Below are positions 1 to 7,325 of a DNA stretch of 12,327 bases, in pieces. How positions within the stretch are numbered: position 1 is the stretch's first letter; each line of letters opens with the position of its first letter. Both the position numbers and the translations under genes were made by a program. Origin of the DNA: JBHJHK01 sp050330975 (lineage in GTDB: Bacteria; Pseudomonadota; Gammaproteobacteria; Competibacterales; Competibacteraceae); contig JBHJHK010000078.1 of NCBI GenBank assembly GCA_050330975.1, positions 1 to 12,327 on the forward strand, in the 5' to 3' direction. The notes under the pieces are model-generated. The model worked only from the letters and a program-made list of their open reading frames with translations, did no database searches and was not told the DNA's origin.

Positions 1-566
1 CCCGGGATGGGTGGATTGCTGTTGGCGGGGTGGGGGGGGTTGGTCAGGGCTCGGTCCCCCGGTACAGTATTTAAACAAAAAAAACCGGTACGCGCGCCCA
101 TCATCACCGCCCCCAGGTGGGCCAAGGGCGCAAGATCCCCCGAGGCGCCCACGGAACCCTGGGCGGGAATGTGGGGAATGACACCTCGCTGGAGCATCCC
201 CTCCAGCAATTCCAGCAAACACCAGCGCACCCCCGATGCCCCCCGACCCAGAGAGAGAAGCTTCAAGGCCATGACCAGGCGCACCACCGCGGCCGCCAGG
301 GGCGGGCCCACCCCGCTGCAGTGGGAGAGGATCAAATTGCGCTGCAGGGTTTGGGTATCCGCGGCGTCGATCCGCACCGACGCCAACTTGCCAAAGCCAG
401 TGTTGACCCCGTAGACGGGCTCCGACCCCGCCGCCGCTCGGGCCACCGCCGCCGCAGCCGCTTCCACCGCTGGCCGACAGTCCCGGTTTAGGGCAACATC
501 TCCCGCCCCGCGGTAGAGGTCCCGCAGGGTTGCTAAGGCGGTGTGGCCGGGCACTAGTGAGGTCAT
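1..566 (-). CDS. hutH: Histidine ammonia-lyase HutH, N-terminal part (cut by window edge)
   Basis: HutH deaminates L-histidine to trans-urocanate, the first step of histidine degradation, using a self-made MIO cofactor in the cytoplasm. The ATG at 566-564 follows the hutI stop with one base between (TGA-C-ATG), so the genes are almost certainly co-transcribed and translationally coupled. About 188 residues are visible. Seen: YGVNTGFGKLAS (residues 52-63, with the conserved Tyr), RNLILSHCSGVG (76-87) and GSVGASGDLAPLAH (137-150), where Ala141-Ser142-Gly143 is the MIO-forming triad. This is unmistakable up to MMG at 155-157. After that (below about position 95) the reading frame stays open to the edge, but the residues no longer resemble HutH: the usual GEG and the later KEGLALLNGTQ region are not seen, and an oligo-T, AT-rich patch lies at 66-84. 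The gene is either divergent here or interrupted by a sequence break. Family length is about 510 residues, so two thirds lie outside. Confidence 0.9.
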   Translation of the reverse strand, partial: MTSLVPGHTALATLRDLYRGAGDVALNRDCRPAVEAAAAAVARAAAGSEPVYGVNTGFGKLASVRIDAADTQTLQRNLILSHCSGVGPPLAAAVVRLVMALKLLSLGRGASGVRWCLLELLEGMLQRGVIPHIPAQGSVGASGDLAPLAHLGAVMMGARTGFFCLNTVPGDRALTNPPHPANSNPPIP

Positions 567-567
567 G

Positions 568-1770
568 TCAAACCCATTCCCCGGCGGCGATCCGGCCCTG
601 GAGGGGGCGCTGGCCCAGGCCATAGCTGAGTTCCGCCGGGGTCTCCACTGCCCACACCGCGCAGTCACAGGCCTTGCCCGGGGCCAAAGTGCCAATGGTA
701 TCCCATAGCCCCAGGGCCTTGGCCGCTGCCGCCGTGGTCCCCCGCAGGGCTTCTTCGGGGGTGAGGCGAAACAGCGTGCAGGCCATGTTCATGGCCAACA
801 GCAGGGAAGTGAGGGGCGACGAACCGGGGTTGGCGTCGGTGGCCACCGCCATGGGTACCCCGGCCTCCCGCAGAGCGGCGACGGGGGGCAGCTGTTGCTC
901 CCGGAGGGTGTAAAAGGCCCCGGGGAGCAGCACCGCCACGGTGGAGGCTTTTGCCATGGCGGCGACGCCGTCTCGGGAGAGATACTCCAGGTGGTCGGCG
1001 GACAGGGCGTCGAAGCGGGCGGCCAGGGCGCCACCGCCGCCGTCGCTCAGCTGATCGGCGTGGAGCTTGACGGGTAGCCCCAAGTCTTGAGCCCGACTGA
1101 ACACCCGCGCCATTTGGGCCGGGGAAAAGGCGATGGATTCGCAAAAGCCGTCCACGGCGTCCACCAACCCCTCGGCGGCCAGGGCGGGGAGCATCTCTTC
1201 GCACACCAAATCGATGTAGGCGTCGCTGCGGCCCTGGTACTCCCAGGGGATGGCGTGGGCCCCCAGGAAGGTGGTGACCACCCGCACTCGGCGCTTGCGG
1301 CCCAGGGCCCTGGCCACTTGCAGCATTTTCCGTTCGGTGGCCAAATCCAAGCCGTAGCCCGATTTGACCTCCACGGTGCCGACGCCGTCGGCGAGGAGGT
1401 CGTCGAGACGCCTGGTGGCGCTGGCCAGGAGTGCCTCGGCGGGGGCGGCGCGGGTGGCGGTCACCGTAGAGCGGATGCCGCCCCCGGCGCGGCTGATGGC
1501 CTCGTAGCTCACCCCCTGGAGGCGCTGCTCGAACTCCGCGGCTCGGTTGCCGGCGTAGACCAAGTGGGTGTGGCAGTCCACCAATGCGGGGGTGACCAGT
1601 CGGTTCCCCAAGTCGACGGTCTCGGCCCCGGCCCAGGAGGGAGGCAGTTGGTGGTGGGGGCCGAGCCATTGAATGATCCCGGCGTCCACCGCCAGGGCGC
1701 CGCCGACGGGGTCGTAACCCTTGCCGTCGGCTAAGGTGACGAGACGGGCATTGGTAAAGACCTTGCGCAT
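568..1770 (-). CDS. hutI: Imidazolonepropionase HutI
   Basis: HutI hydrolyses 4-imidazolone-5-propanoate to N-formimino-L-glutamate, the third step of histidine degradation; it is a metal-dependent amidohydrolase-fold enzyme in the cytoplasm. Residues counted from the ATG at 1770: CHTHL (66-70, metal-binding His67 and His69), VEVKSGYGL (133-141), LGAHAIP around His172, KLHADQL with His237, and ATDANPGSSP (310-319) with the metal Asp312. These occur in family order, and the 400-residue length matches HutI. The frame could open at TTG 1809 (413 residues), but I prefer ATG 1770: MRKVFTNARL is a normal HutI beginning, GGGGA sits about 10 bases upstream, and the longer start would run into the repeat array at 1802-1836. 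The gene leads directly into hutH and diverges from hutF. Confidence 0.96.
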   Translation of the reverse strand: MRKVFTNARLVTLADGKGYDPVGGALAVDAGIIQWLGPHHQLPPSWAGAETVDLGNRLVTPALVDCHTHLVYAGNRAAEFEQRLQGVSYEAISRAGGGIRSTVTATRAAPAEALLASATRRLDDLLADGVGTVEVKSGYGLDLATERKMLQVARALGRKRRVRVVTTFLGAHAIPWEYQGRSDAYIDLVCEEMLPALAAEGLVDAVDGFCESIAFSPAQMARVFSRAQDLGLPVKLHADQLSDGGGGALAARFDALSADHLEYLSRDGVAAMAKASTVAVLLPGAFYTLREQQLPPVAALREAGVPMAVATDANPGSSPLTSLLLAMNMACTLFRLTPEEALRGTTAAAAKALGLWDTIGTLAPGKACDCAVWAVETPAELSYGLGQRPLQGRIAAGEWV

Positions 1771-1801
1771 AGCGGCGATCCCCACCCAGTGGGTTTTGGT
1801 G

Positions 1802-1836
1802 ATGGACAATGGTCATATAGAGATGGTCAATGGAGA
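1802..1836. promoter_or_regulatory. Heptamer direct-repeat array between hutI and hutF (putative regulator site)
   Basis: The plus strand reads in consecutive 7-mers ATGGACA (1802), ATGGTCA (1809), TATAGAG (1816), ATGGTCA (1823) and ATGGAGA (1830), with TTGGCAG following. Thus two pairs of ATGG heptamers flank one heptamer spacer, and equivalent pairs start 21 bp apart, about two helical turns. The array sits in the divergent 1771-1875 gap, where promoters for both hutI/hutH and hutF should lie. The spacer contains TATAGA, a possible -10. It does not match the enteric or Pseudomonas HutC operator (CTTGTATATACAAG-like). That a protein binds here is inference from repeat geometry and position. 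Confidence 0.4.
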
Positions 1837-1875
1837 TTGGCAGCCGGGGGCCAGCCAGTCAACGGGGCACTGACG

Positions 1876-3261
1876 ATGGCAGATACGACGACGATTTGGG
1901 CCGAGGGGGCCCTGCTAGCGGACGGCTGGCGACCGGCTGTGCGGTTGACCGTGGACGGAGCGGGCGTCATCGCCGCCGTGGAGGCGGGGGTCGCTCCCCG
2001 GCGCGACGACGTCACCCTGGGGGGGCAGCGGCTGTTGCCGGCGCCGGTCAACGTCCACAGCCACGCCTTCCAACGGGCTATGGCCGGCATGACCGAGGTC
2101 CGCACCGGCCCCGACGACGACTTTTGGACCTGGCGGCAGTTGATGTACGCCTTTTTAGAGCACCTGGACCCCGACCACATCCGGGCCATCGCCGCCATGG
2201 CCCAGCTGGAGATGCTGGAGGCGGGCTTTGCCGCCTGTGGAGAGTTTCACTACCTCCACCACGGACCCGGGGGCCAGCCCTACGCCGATCTGGCGGCCAT
2301 GGCGGGGAGTATCGTCGAGGCGGCCAAGCTCACTGGGATAGGTTTGACCCTGCTACCGGTGCTCTACTGCCGGGGTGGGGTGGACAACAGTCCTTTGACG
2401 GCTGGCCAACGGCGCTTTGGCAATGACCTAGAGGGGTTTGCCAAACTCCTGGAGGCCAGCGAGGCCAGGCTGGCCGAGCTTCCCGGGGACAGTCGCTTGG
2501 GATTGGCCCCCCACTCCCTGCGGGCGGTGGCCATGGCGGATATCGAGGCCGCCGTGGCCCTGCGGCCCCAGGGGCCCATCCACATCCACGTCGCCGAGCA
2601 GATGGCCGAGGTGGCGGCCATTGTCGGGGACAGTGGCCTGCGCCCGGTGATGCGGTTGTGCAACGATATCGCCGTGGACGAGCGCTGGTGTCTGATCCAC
2701 GCCACCCACATGGTGCCCGCCGAGACCCGGGCCGTGGCCCGCTCGGGGTGTGTGGTGGGGCTTTGCCCCCTCACCGAGGCCAACCTGGGGGATGGGGTAT
2801 TCGACGCTCCCCGTCATCGCGAGGCAAAGGGCCGCATCGCCGTGGGCAGCGACTCCAACATTTCCATTTCCCTGGCCGACGAGCTGCGCACCTTGGAATA
2901 CGCCCAGCGGCTCAACCGGCGGCGGCGGGTGGTGTACTGCGACGAAAATGCCTCGGTGGGGCGGACGTTGTTGGGGGCTTGCGCCGCCGGGGGTGCCCAG
3001 GCCGCGGGACGCGACGCCGGTGCCCTCGCCCCCGGCAAGCTGGCCGATGTGTTGAGCTTGGACCTCACCCATCCCTCCTTCGCCGGGCTGGACGGCGATG
3101 CCCTCCTCGATACCTGGATCTTCGCCGCCCCTGGGGGCTGTGTGCGCCACGTGTGGTCGGCGGGCCGCTGGGTGGTCAAAGACGGGCGCCACGGGCGACG
3201 CGATGAGATCGCGGCAGGCTTTAGAACAGCCATGGCGGATTTGCGGCGCCGGGGGTTGTGA
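1876..3261 (+). CDS. hutF: Formimidoylglutamate deiminase HutF
   Basis: HutF deiminates N-formimino-L-glutamate to N-formyl-L-glutamate and ammonia. It marks the five-enzyme variant of the Hut pathway, in which HutG then releases formate and glutamate. It is a zinc amidohydrolase of 461 residues, normal for the family. Seen: NVHSHAFQRAMAGMTEVR (59-76, metal-binding His61 and His63), DDFWTWRQLMY (81-91), EAGFAACGEFHYLHH (115-129), HIHVAEQ (236-242), HATHM (275-279), GLCPLTEANLGDG (295-307) and GSDSNISISLADELR (324-338, Asp326). I chose ATG 1876 because MADTTTIWAEGALLADGW is the usual HutF beginning; the frame extends back to GTG 1789, but that adds 29 unrelated residues. The ribosome site is weak (GGGG about 10 bases upstream). 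It is divergent from hutI. No hutG is present in the window. Confidence 0.95.
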   Translation: MADTTTIWAEGALLADGWRPAVRLTVDGAGVIAAVEAGVAPRRDDVTLGGQRLLPAPVNVHSHAFQRAMAGMTEVRTGPDDDFWTWRQLMYAFLEHLDPDHIRAIAAMAQLEMLEAGFAACGEFHYLHHGPGGQPYADLAAMAGSIVEAAKLTGIGLTLLPVLYCRGGVDNSPLTAGQRRFGNDLEGFAKLLEASEARLAELPGDSRLGLAPHSLRAVAMADIEAAVALRPQGPIHIHVAEQMAEVAAIVGDSGLRPVMRLCNDIAVDERWCLIHATHMVPAETRAVARSGCVVGLCPLTEANLGDGVFDAPRHREAKGRIAVGSDSNISISLADELRTLEYAQRLNRRRRVVYCDENASVGRTLLGACAAGGAQAAGRDAGALAPGKLADVLSLDLTHPSFAGLDGDALLDTWIFAAPGGCVRHVWSAGRWVVKDGRHGRRDEIAAGFRTAMADLRRRGL

Positions 3262-3271
3262 ATGGGCCGTG

Positions 3272-3304
3272 GGTGTGCCGGGGCTAACGCCGCCCCCCGA
3301 CACC
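3272..3304 (+). other. Imperfect stem-loop after hutF
   Basis: Two 5-bp arms (GGTGT with ACACC, and GGGGC with GCCCC) separated by three mismatches enclose a short loop. It lies between the convergent ends of hutF and the TspO-like gene. No T-run follows, so it is at most a weak or factor-dependent terminator. Confidence 0.25.
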
Positions 3305-3338
3305 CTCCGACAGAAGGTGCGTCGTTGGCGTCGCTGCC

Positions 3339-3908
3339 CTACACCGGCAGCGGCACTTCCGCGGTGAATGGATTCACGGCGCCAAACAAAAATGGATCGG
3401 TGTTGTGCCCTGCTGTATAGAGGGAAATGTAAGACGCCAGGGCCAGCCACAGCACCCGCAAAAAAATGAGCGCCGCCGCCCGCCGGTCGACCCCCAGGCC
3501 CGCGCTAAAACTGCCCAGGGCCACCGCCAAACTGGCGACGGTGACGCCGGCCCCGAGGATGGGGCTCTTGAGGCCGAAGTAGACGGTGGTGAAACTGGCG
3601 AACAGCACCCAACCGCTGGCCTCGAACACCAAAAAAAGCCGCCGGCGACCACTGGACACGGGATGGTTGGCCACCCAGTACAAGGCCACGAGGGAGGTGA
3701 CGTTGAGAAACAGCCACATGGGGGCAAACAGCCAGCTGGGAGGGGCGAATCGCGACTGCTGGAAGCTGTTGTAAAACACCTCATTCCACAACAAACCCGC
3801 CGGCAGGGCGCTGATGCCGTGGGCCACTAGGAAAATGACGACGGCGTGCCACCAGCGAAAACAACGCCGCTGCATCAGTTCGCCATTGGCTGCGGTGCTA
3901 TAGTCCAT
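3339..3908 (-). CDS. TspO/MBR-family membrane protein
   Basis: A 189-residue polytopic inner-membrane protein of the tryptophan-rich sensory protein / mitochondrial benzodiazepine receptor family. Members bind porphyrins and related tetrapyrroles and in photosynthetic bacteria modulate pigment-gene expression; the ligand here is unknown. Five hydrophobic segments fall near residues 20-40, 60-80, 95-113, 115-137 and 145-166. The family signatures are FAPPSWLFAPMWLFLN (54-69), an equivalent of the xPPxWxFxPxW motif, then EASGWVLFASFTTVYFGL (96-113) and a last segment, LWLALASYISLYTAGHN (153-169), that mirrors the usual LPYxxWxxFAxxLNxxxxxLN. Tryptophans are fewer than in classical TspO, so it may belong to a divergent subfamily. 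The start is supported by GAGGAG six bases before the ATG at 3908. It lies 23 bp downstream of the next membrane gene and is probably its operon partner. I give no symbol because the subfamily is uncertain. Confidence 0.75.
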   Translation of the reverse strand: MDYSTAANGELMQRRCFRWWHAVVIFLVAHGISALPAGLLWNEVFYNSFQQSRFAPPSWLFAPMWLFLNVTSLVALYWVANHPVSSGRRRLFLVFEASGWVLFASFTTVYFGLKSPILGAGVTVASLAVALGSFSAGLGVDRRAAALIFLRVLWLALASYISLYTAGHNTDPFLFGAVNPFTAEVPLPV

Positions 3909-3931
3909 GGTATCTCCTCAAATCCCGACGG

Positions 3932-4738
3932 TCACACCGGCGTTTTGACCTCCCCATGGCCCCCGACGGCAACGGCCTTGGTCTTGGGATCTTTGCTGTG
4001 GAGCCGACCCCAAAATACGTGGCGATAGGAGACGTAGATCATAGCGCCCATCAGGGGGATGATGGCGATAAAAAACGGCTCGGGGAGAATCAAGGTGAGG
4101 AAAGCCCAACCAAACCCCACCCCCCAGACAAAGGGGTTGGCGCTGAAGGCGTCGACGGCCAATTTGAGGGCCATCCGGCGGGGACAGTCGGCGCAGACCA
4201 CCAGGGGCAGGAAAAACCACAGACCGATCAAACAGGTGGCCAAGGGCAGCAGCAAGACGTTGAGCCATACCCACTCCAGGGTGCTGTCCAACAGCAGTTG
4301 TTGGCTCAACGCCGGCGGTGCCGGCTGGTAAATACCCACCAGAGAGTGGACCCCCAGCACCGCGGCATGGATCAGGTAGCCCAGGAGGATCATCACAAGC
4401 CAGCTGCCCATGGCCCCCAGCAACTCCCCCCGACACGCCGGCCAGCGCTGGGCTAGGTGGGCGTAGGTGGTGCGGCCGTAGTCCGCCGCCTGGGCCACCA
4501 ATACCGCCGTTGCCATCACCCCGTAGAGCACTAATAGGGTGAACACCATGGGAATGCTACCGTACCAGGTGGTGGGATTGAGGCCCCGCTCCAAGACGCT
4601 CATGGCGATACTGGTGGCAAAGGCCACCCCACACAGGACGACAAAGACCGGCAACCGGCGGCTGCTGAGCTTGGCGGCATCGGCCAGCCAGTGGCGCCAG
4701 GAACTGGGGGGAACGGGGTTGGGTTGCAGGGTATCCAT
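3932..4738 (-). CDS. Uncharacterised six-segment membrane protein (BPSS1780-like)
   Basis: A 268-residue inner-membrane protein with about six hydrophobic segments, near residues 30-48, 62-84, 108-134, 156-182, 203-218 and 220-240. The N-terminus (about 29 residues, proline-rich then basic) and the C-terminus (about 25 residues with Lys/His/Glu) are hydrophilic. The stretch WFFLPLVVCADCPRRMALKL followed by AFSANPF (174-203) resembles the conserved 'lapLlv..d....Al..S..a...N' pattern of BPSS1780-type membrane proteins, a family of unknown function. That assignment is by eye and tentative. It is first in a two-gene minus-strand unit with the TspO-like gene, which suggests a shared envelope role but does not show one. 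The ATG at 4738 has only a weak ribosome site (AGG about 12 bases upstream). Confidence 0.75.
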   Translation of the reverse strand: MDTLQPNPVPPSSWRHWLADAAKLSSRRLPVFVVLCGVAFATSIAMSVLERGLNPTTWYGSIPMVFTLLVLYGVMATAVLVAQAADYGRTTYAHLAQRWPACRGELLGAMGSWLVMILLGYLIHAAVLGVHSLVGIYQPAPPALSQQLLLDSTLEWVWLNVLLLPLATCLIGLWFFLPLVVCADCPRRMALKLAVDAFSANPFVWGVGFGWAFLTLILPEPFFIAIIPLMGAMIYVSYRHVFWGRLHSKDPKTKAVAVGGHGEVKTPV

Positions 4739-4949
4739 AGGGGGGAACCTGTCGAGCCGTGGAGGAGCCGTCTACACTGGTTACCCCAAGTTGGCGGAAA
4801 CCATTAAACCTCTGATAGAAAAGATATTACAGACCAATCCCGACCCCGCCAGGTGACGGTTTAGTAAACTTTGCTTTGGGTGTGGTTGCGCGAGGTGGCG
4901 ATCCCGGCCCGAAGCTCTTCCAAAACAACACCCCCCAAAGGACGCGCCC
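4739..4949. promoter_or_regulatory. Divergent promoter region upstream of fhs
   Basis: This 211-bp gap separates the membrane-protein operon (leftward) from fhs (rightward). Its middle (about 4797-4840) is much richer in A+T than the surrounding genes. A possible plus-strand promoter is TTGGCG (4791-4796), 17 bp, GATAGA (4814-4819); it matches consensus only partly. GTTTAGTAAAC (4859-4869) is a perfect 5+1+5 palindrome, and its left arm also pairs with TTAAACC at 4804-4810, so it could be an operator or a leader hairpin. The fhs ribosome site AAAGGA is at 4937-4942. Only the composition and the palindrome are seen; function is inferred. Confidence 0.3.
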
Positions 4950-6647
4950 ATGACTACTACTCAAAGCACCCAGACCGACCTCGCCATTGCCCAAGGGGCG
5001 ACCTTGTTGCCCATCGACGAAGTGGCGGCCACCCTGGCCATCCCCAAGGACGCCCTGTATCCCTTTGGCCACCACGTGGCCAAACTCGAAGGGGATCTCA
5101 CCGCCCAACTCATGGAGCGCCCCCGGGGCAAGCTGATTTTGGTCACCGCCACCAATCCCACCCCGGCGGGGGAGGGCAAGACCACCACCACCATTGGCCT
5201 GGGGGATGGCCTGAGGCGCATTGGCAAGGATGCGGTCATCTGTTTGCGGGAGCCGAGCTTGGGGCCCTGTTTTGGCATGAAAGGCGGCGCCACCGGGGGC
5301 GGTCATGCCCAGGTGGCACCCATGGAGGCCATCAACCTCCACTTCACCGGCGACTTCCACGCCCTCACCACCGCCCACAACCTCCTGGCGGCGCTGCTCG
5401 ACAACCATCTCTACTGGCGCAAGACCCCCACCTTGGACTCGCGGCGGCTCACCTGGCGCCGAGTTTTAGACGTCAACGACCGCAGCCTGCGCCAGGTGGC
5501 CACGGGCTTGGGGGCCGGCCAAAACGGCGTGGTGCGGGAGAGCGGCTTCGACATCACCGTGGCCTCGGAACTCATGGCGATTTTTTGCTTGGCCCATGAC
5601 CTCCGCGATCTCACCCGGCGCATCGGCGCCATGGTGGTGGGGGAAACGGCTGAGCGCCGGCCGGTCACCGTGGCCGAGTTGGGCTTTGCAGGGGCGTTGA
5701 CTGCCCTCCTCAAGGACGCCTTTCGACCCAATTTGGTCCAGACCTTAGAGCACACCCCAGCGCTGATCCACGGCGGTCCCTTTGCCAACATTGCCCACGG
5801 CTGCAATTCCCTCGTGGCCACCCAAACGGCCTTGGGGCTGGGGGAGTACGCCGTCACCGAGGCGGGCTTTGGGGCCGATTTGGGGGCGGAGAAGTTCATC
5901 CACATCAAGTGCCGGCAAAGTGGTCTGGTGCCGGCGGCGGTGGTGGTGGTGGCCACGGTGCGGGCCTTAAAAATGCACGGTGGCATCTCCAAGGATCGGC
6001 TGGACGAGCCCGACGAGGCGGCGGTGGAGCGGGGGCTGGCCAACCTGGGGCGCCATTTGGAAAACTTGGCGAACTTGGGGCTCTCCGCGGCGGTGGCCAT
6101 CAACCACTTTCCCAGGGACACGGCGGCGGAACAAGGGCGGATTGTGGCCTTTTGCCGGGCTAGGGGGGTGGAGGCGGTGGTCTGCACCCACTGGGCCGAG
6201 GGGGGGCGGGGCGCCGAGGCCCTGGCGCGCGATGTGGTGGAGCTGGCGGAGCGGGGGGGTACGACGCCTTCGAGTCCGCGGTTTCTCTATCCCTTGGAAT
6301 TGCCGTTGGTCGCCAAAATCGAGGCCGTGGCCAAGGGCATCTACCGCGCTGGGGAGGTCGTCATCGAGCCCCGGGCCCGGCGCCAGTTGGCGCGCTTTGA
6401 GAACCAAGGCTACGGCCACCTACCGGTGTGTATGGCCAAAACCCAATACAGCTTCTCCAGCGACCCCACCTTGTTGGGGGCGCCGGAAAACCACACCCTG
6501 GGGGTCCGGGAGGTGCGTCTCAGCGCCGGGGCGGGGTTTGTGGTGGCCATCTGTGGCGACCTCATGACCATGCCGGGGCTACCCAAAGAGCCCGCTGCCC
6601 TGGCCATCGGCCTCGATGACCGGGGACAGATCAAGGGACTTTTCTAG
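4950..6647 (+). CDS. fhs: Formate-tetrahydrofolate ligase Fhs
   Basis: Fhs (10-formyltetrahydrofolate synthetase) uses ATP to join formate to tetrahydrofolate, giving 10-formyl-THF for purine, formyl-Met and one-carbon synthesis; it is cytoplasmic and normally tetrameric. It has 565 residues, full length for the family. Seen: TATNPTPAGEGKTTTTIGLG (66-85), the nucleotide-binding loop; REPSLGPCFGMKGGATGGGH (100-119), the family signature; NLHFTGDFHALTTAHNLLAA (129-148); FGADLGAEKFIHIKCR; LKMHGG; and the C-terminal ICGDLMTMPGLPKEPAAL ending GQIKGLF. The start is ATG 4950 with AAAGGA about seven bases upstream. It is a single-gene unit, and folD is not next to it. Its natural substrate formate would be produced by the HutF/HutG route at the left of the window, which makes a link to histidine catabolism plausible but unproven. 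Confidence 0.97.
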   Translation: MTTTQSTQTDLAIAQGATLLPIDEVAATLAIPKDALYPFGHHVAKLEGDLTAQLMERPRGKLILVTATNPTPAGEGKTTTTIGLGDGLRRIGKDAVICLREPSLGPCFGMKGGATGGGHAQVAPMEAINLHFTGDFHALTTAHNLLAALLDNHLYWRKTPTLDSRRLTWRRVLDVNDRSLRQVATGLGAGQNGVVRESGFDITVASELMAIFCLAHDLRDLTRRIGAMVVGETAERRPVTVAELGFAGALTALLKDAFRPNLVQTLEHTPALIHGGPFANIAHGCNSLVATQTALGLGEYAVTEAGFGADLGAEKFIHIKCRQSGLVPAAVVVVATVRALKMHGGISKDRLDEPDEAAVERGLANLGRHLENLANLGLSAAVAINHFPRDTAAEQGRIVAFCRARGVEAVVCTHWAEGGRGAEALARDVVELAERGGTTPSSPRFLYPLELPLVAKIEAVAKGIYRAGEVVIEPRARRQLARFENQGYGHLPVCMAKTQYSFSSDPTLLGAPENHTLGVREVRLSAGAGFVVAICGDLMTMPGLPKEPAALAIGLDDRGQIKGLF

Positions 6648-6666
6648 GGCCTTGGGTTCGCCCTAG
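6644..6666 (+). other. Stem-loop at the fhs stop codon
   Basis: CTAGGGC (6644-6650) and GCCCTAG (6660-6666) form a perfect 7-bp stem with a 9-base loop. It includes the fhs stop codon and lies between convergent genes. No T-run follows on either strand, so it is not a standard intrinsic terminator; it may protect the mRNA end or assist Rho-dependent stopping. Confidence 0.35.
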
Positions 6667-6673
6667 GGCGGGC

Positions 6674-7219
6674 TCAGGTGTGCGCTGTGAGGTCGTATTC
6701 GTCGACGATGTTCTCCGCCGTGGCACTGTGAAACGTCACGGTCCACCAGTCCGCCCCTCCATCTGCCCTGGGGTAGTGCCAGGTGTTGGGGCTCACCACG
6801 TCCCAGTGGTGTTCTAGCCCCTGCCCCTTACCCTCGGTGGGCGCGGCGATGGCACAGGCCTGAAAATGGCGATCAATCCCCCCGGGCTTGGCCGAGCAAA
6901 TGGCACCGCTGCCCCGGTAGGCCACCAGGCGTTGGGTGCTGTTGCGGTGTATTTCCGGGTGGGGGGGCTGTTGCCCCGCCTTGAGGACAAACAGTCGACA
7001 CAAGCCCACTTGGGTTGCCAACTCCGCCGGTAGGGCGCGGTGGAAAGGGGCGATGGGCAGGGGATAGCTGATGTAAACCCGGTCGAAGTCAGCTGCGTCG
7101 AGGCGGCGCTGGGCTCTGGCAAAGCCCTCGCCGATGAGTTCGCGAAATACGGCCTGGGTGAAAACCAGGTGGTGGAGGGCTTCGAGGAGGGGGCGTTCGG
7201 TGGCGCTGGGTTGTGCCAT
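6674..7219 (-). CDS. Uncharacterised protein, possibly cupin-like
   Basis: A 181-residue soluble protein that I do not recognise. It has no signal peptide or membrane segment. Residues 1-45 look helical (LLEALHHLVFTQAVFRELIG). The rest looks beta-rich and has possible cupin motifs: HPEIHRNSTQRLVAYRG (88-103) resembles motif 1 with His88, His91 and Gln96 in place of the usual His-X-His...Glu, and WDVVSPNTWHYP (139-150) followed by WWTVTFHSATAEN resembles motif 2 with His148. If correct, it would bind a metal and could be a small dioxygenase, isomerase or sensor; no substrate can be named. The start is supported by GGGAG eight bases before the ATG at 7219. It diverges from the M50 protease gene across 106 bp, and the two could be co-regulated. 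Confidence 0.7.
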   Translation of the reverse strand: MAQPSATERPLLEALHHLVFTQAVFRELIGEGFARAQRRLDAADFDRVYISYPLPIAPFHRALPAELATQVGLCRLFVLKAGQQPPHPEIHRNSTQRLVAYRGSGAICSAKPGGIDRHFQACAIAAPTEGKGQGLEHHWDVVSPNTWHYPRADGGADWWTVTFHSATAENIVDEYDLTAHT

Positions 7220-7325
7220 GGTAAAAACTCCCAGGGTGTGTTGGCGCGGTGTCGCCGGGATCTTGCGCTATGCTATCCCGGCCTCAAATACCTCCTCGCC
7301 TTCGGCTCCAAGGACTTACACCCCT

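Noticed and set aside
7..491. Two plus-strand open frames over the left end
   Set aside because: They are antisense to the clear HutH coding sequence and are Arg/Pro/Gly-rich shadow translations of GC-rich DNA with no family resemblance.
665..1816. Long minus-strand frame overlapping hutI in another frame (383 codons)
   Set aside because: Extremely Arg/Gly/Pro-rich with no motif, while the overlapping frame is a complete HutI.
1771..1875. HutC operator
   Set aside because: No palindrome resembling CTTGTATATACAAG was found; only the heptamer direct repeats are present.
2428..3450. 340-codon minus-strand frame opposite hutF
   Set aside because: It lies almost wholly antisense to hutF and has a His/Gly/Pro-rich shadow composition.
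6644..6666. Stem-loop as an intrinsic terminator of fhs
   Set aside because: The stem is good, but no T-run follows on either strand; it is kept only as a stem-loop.
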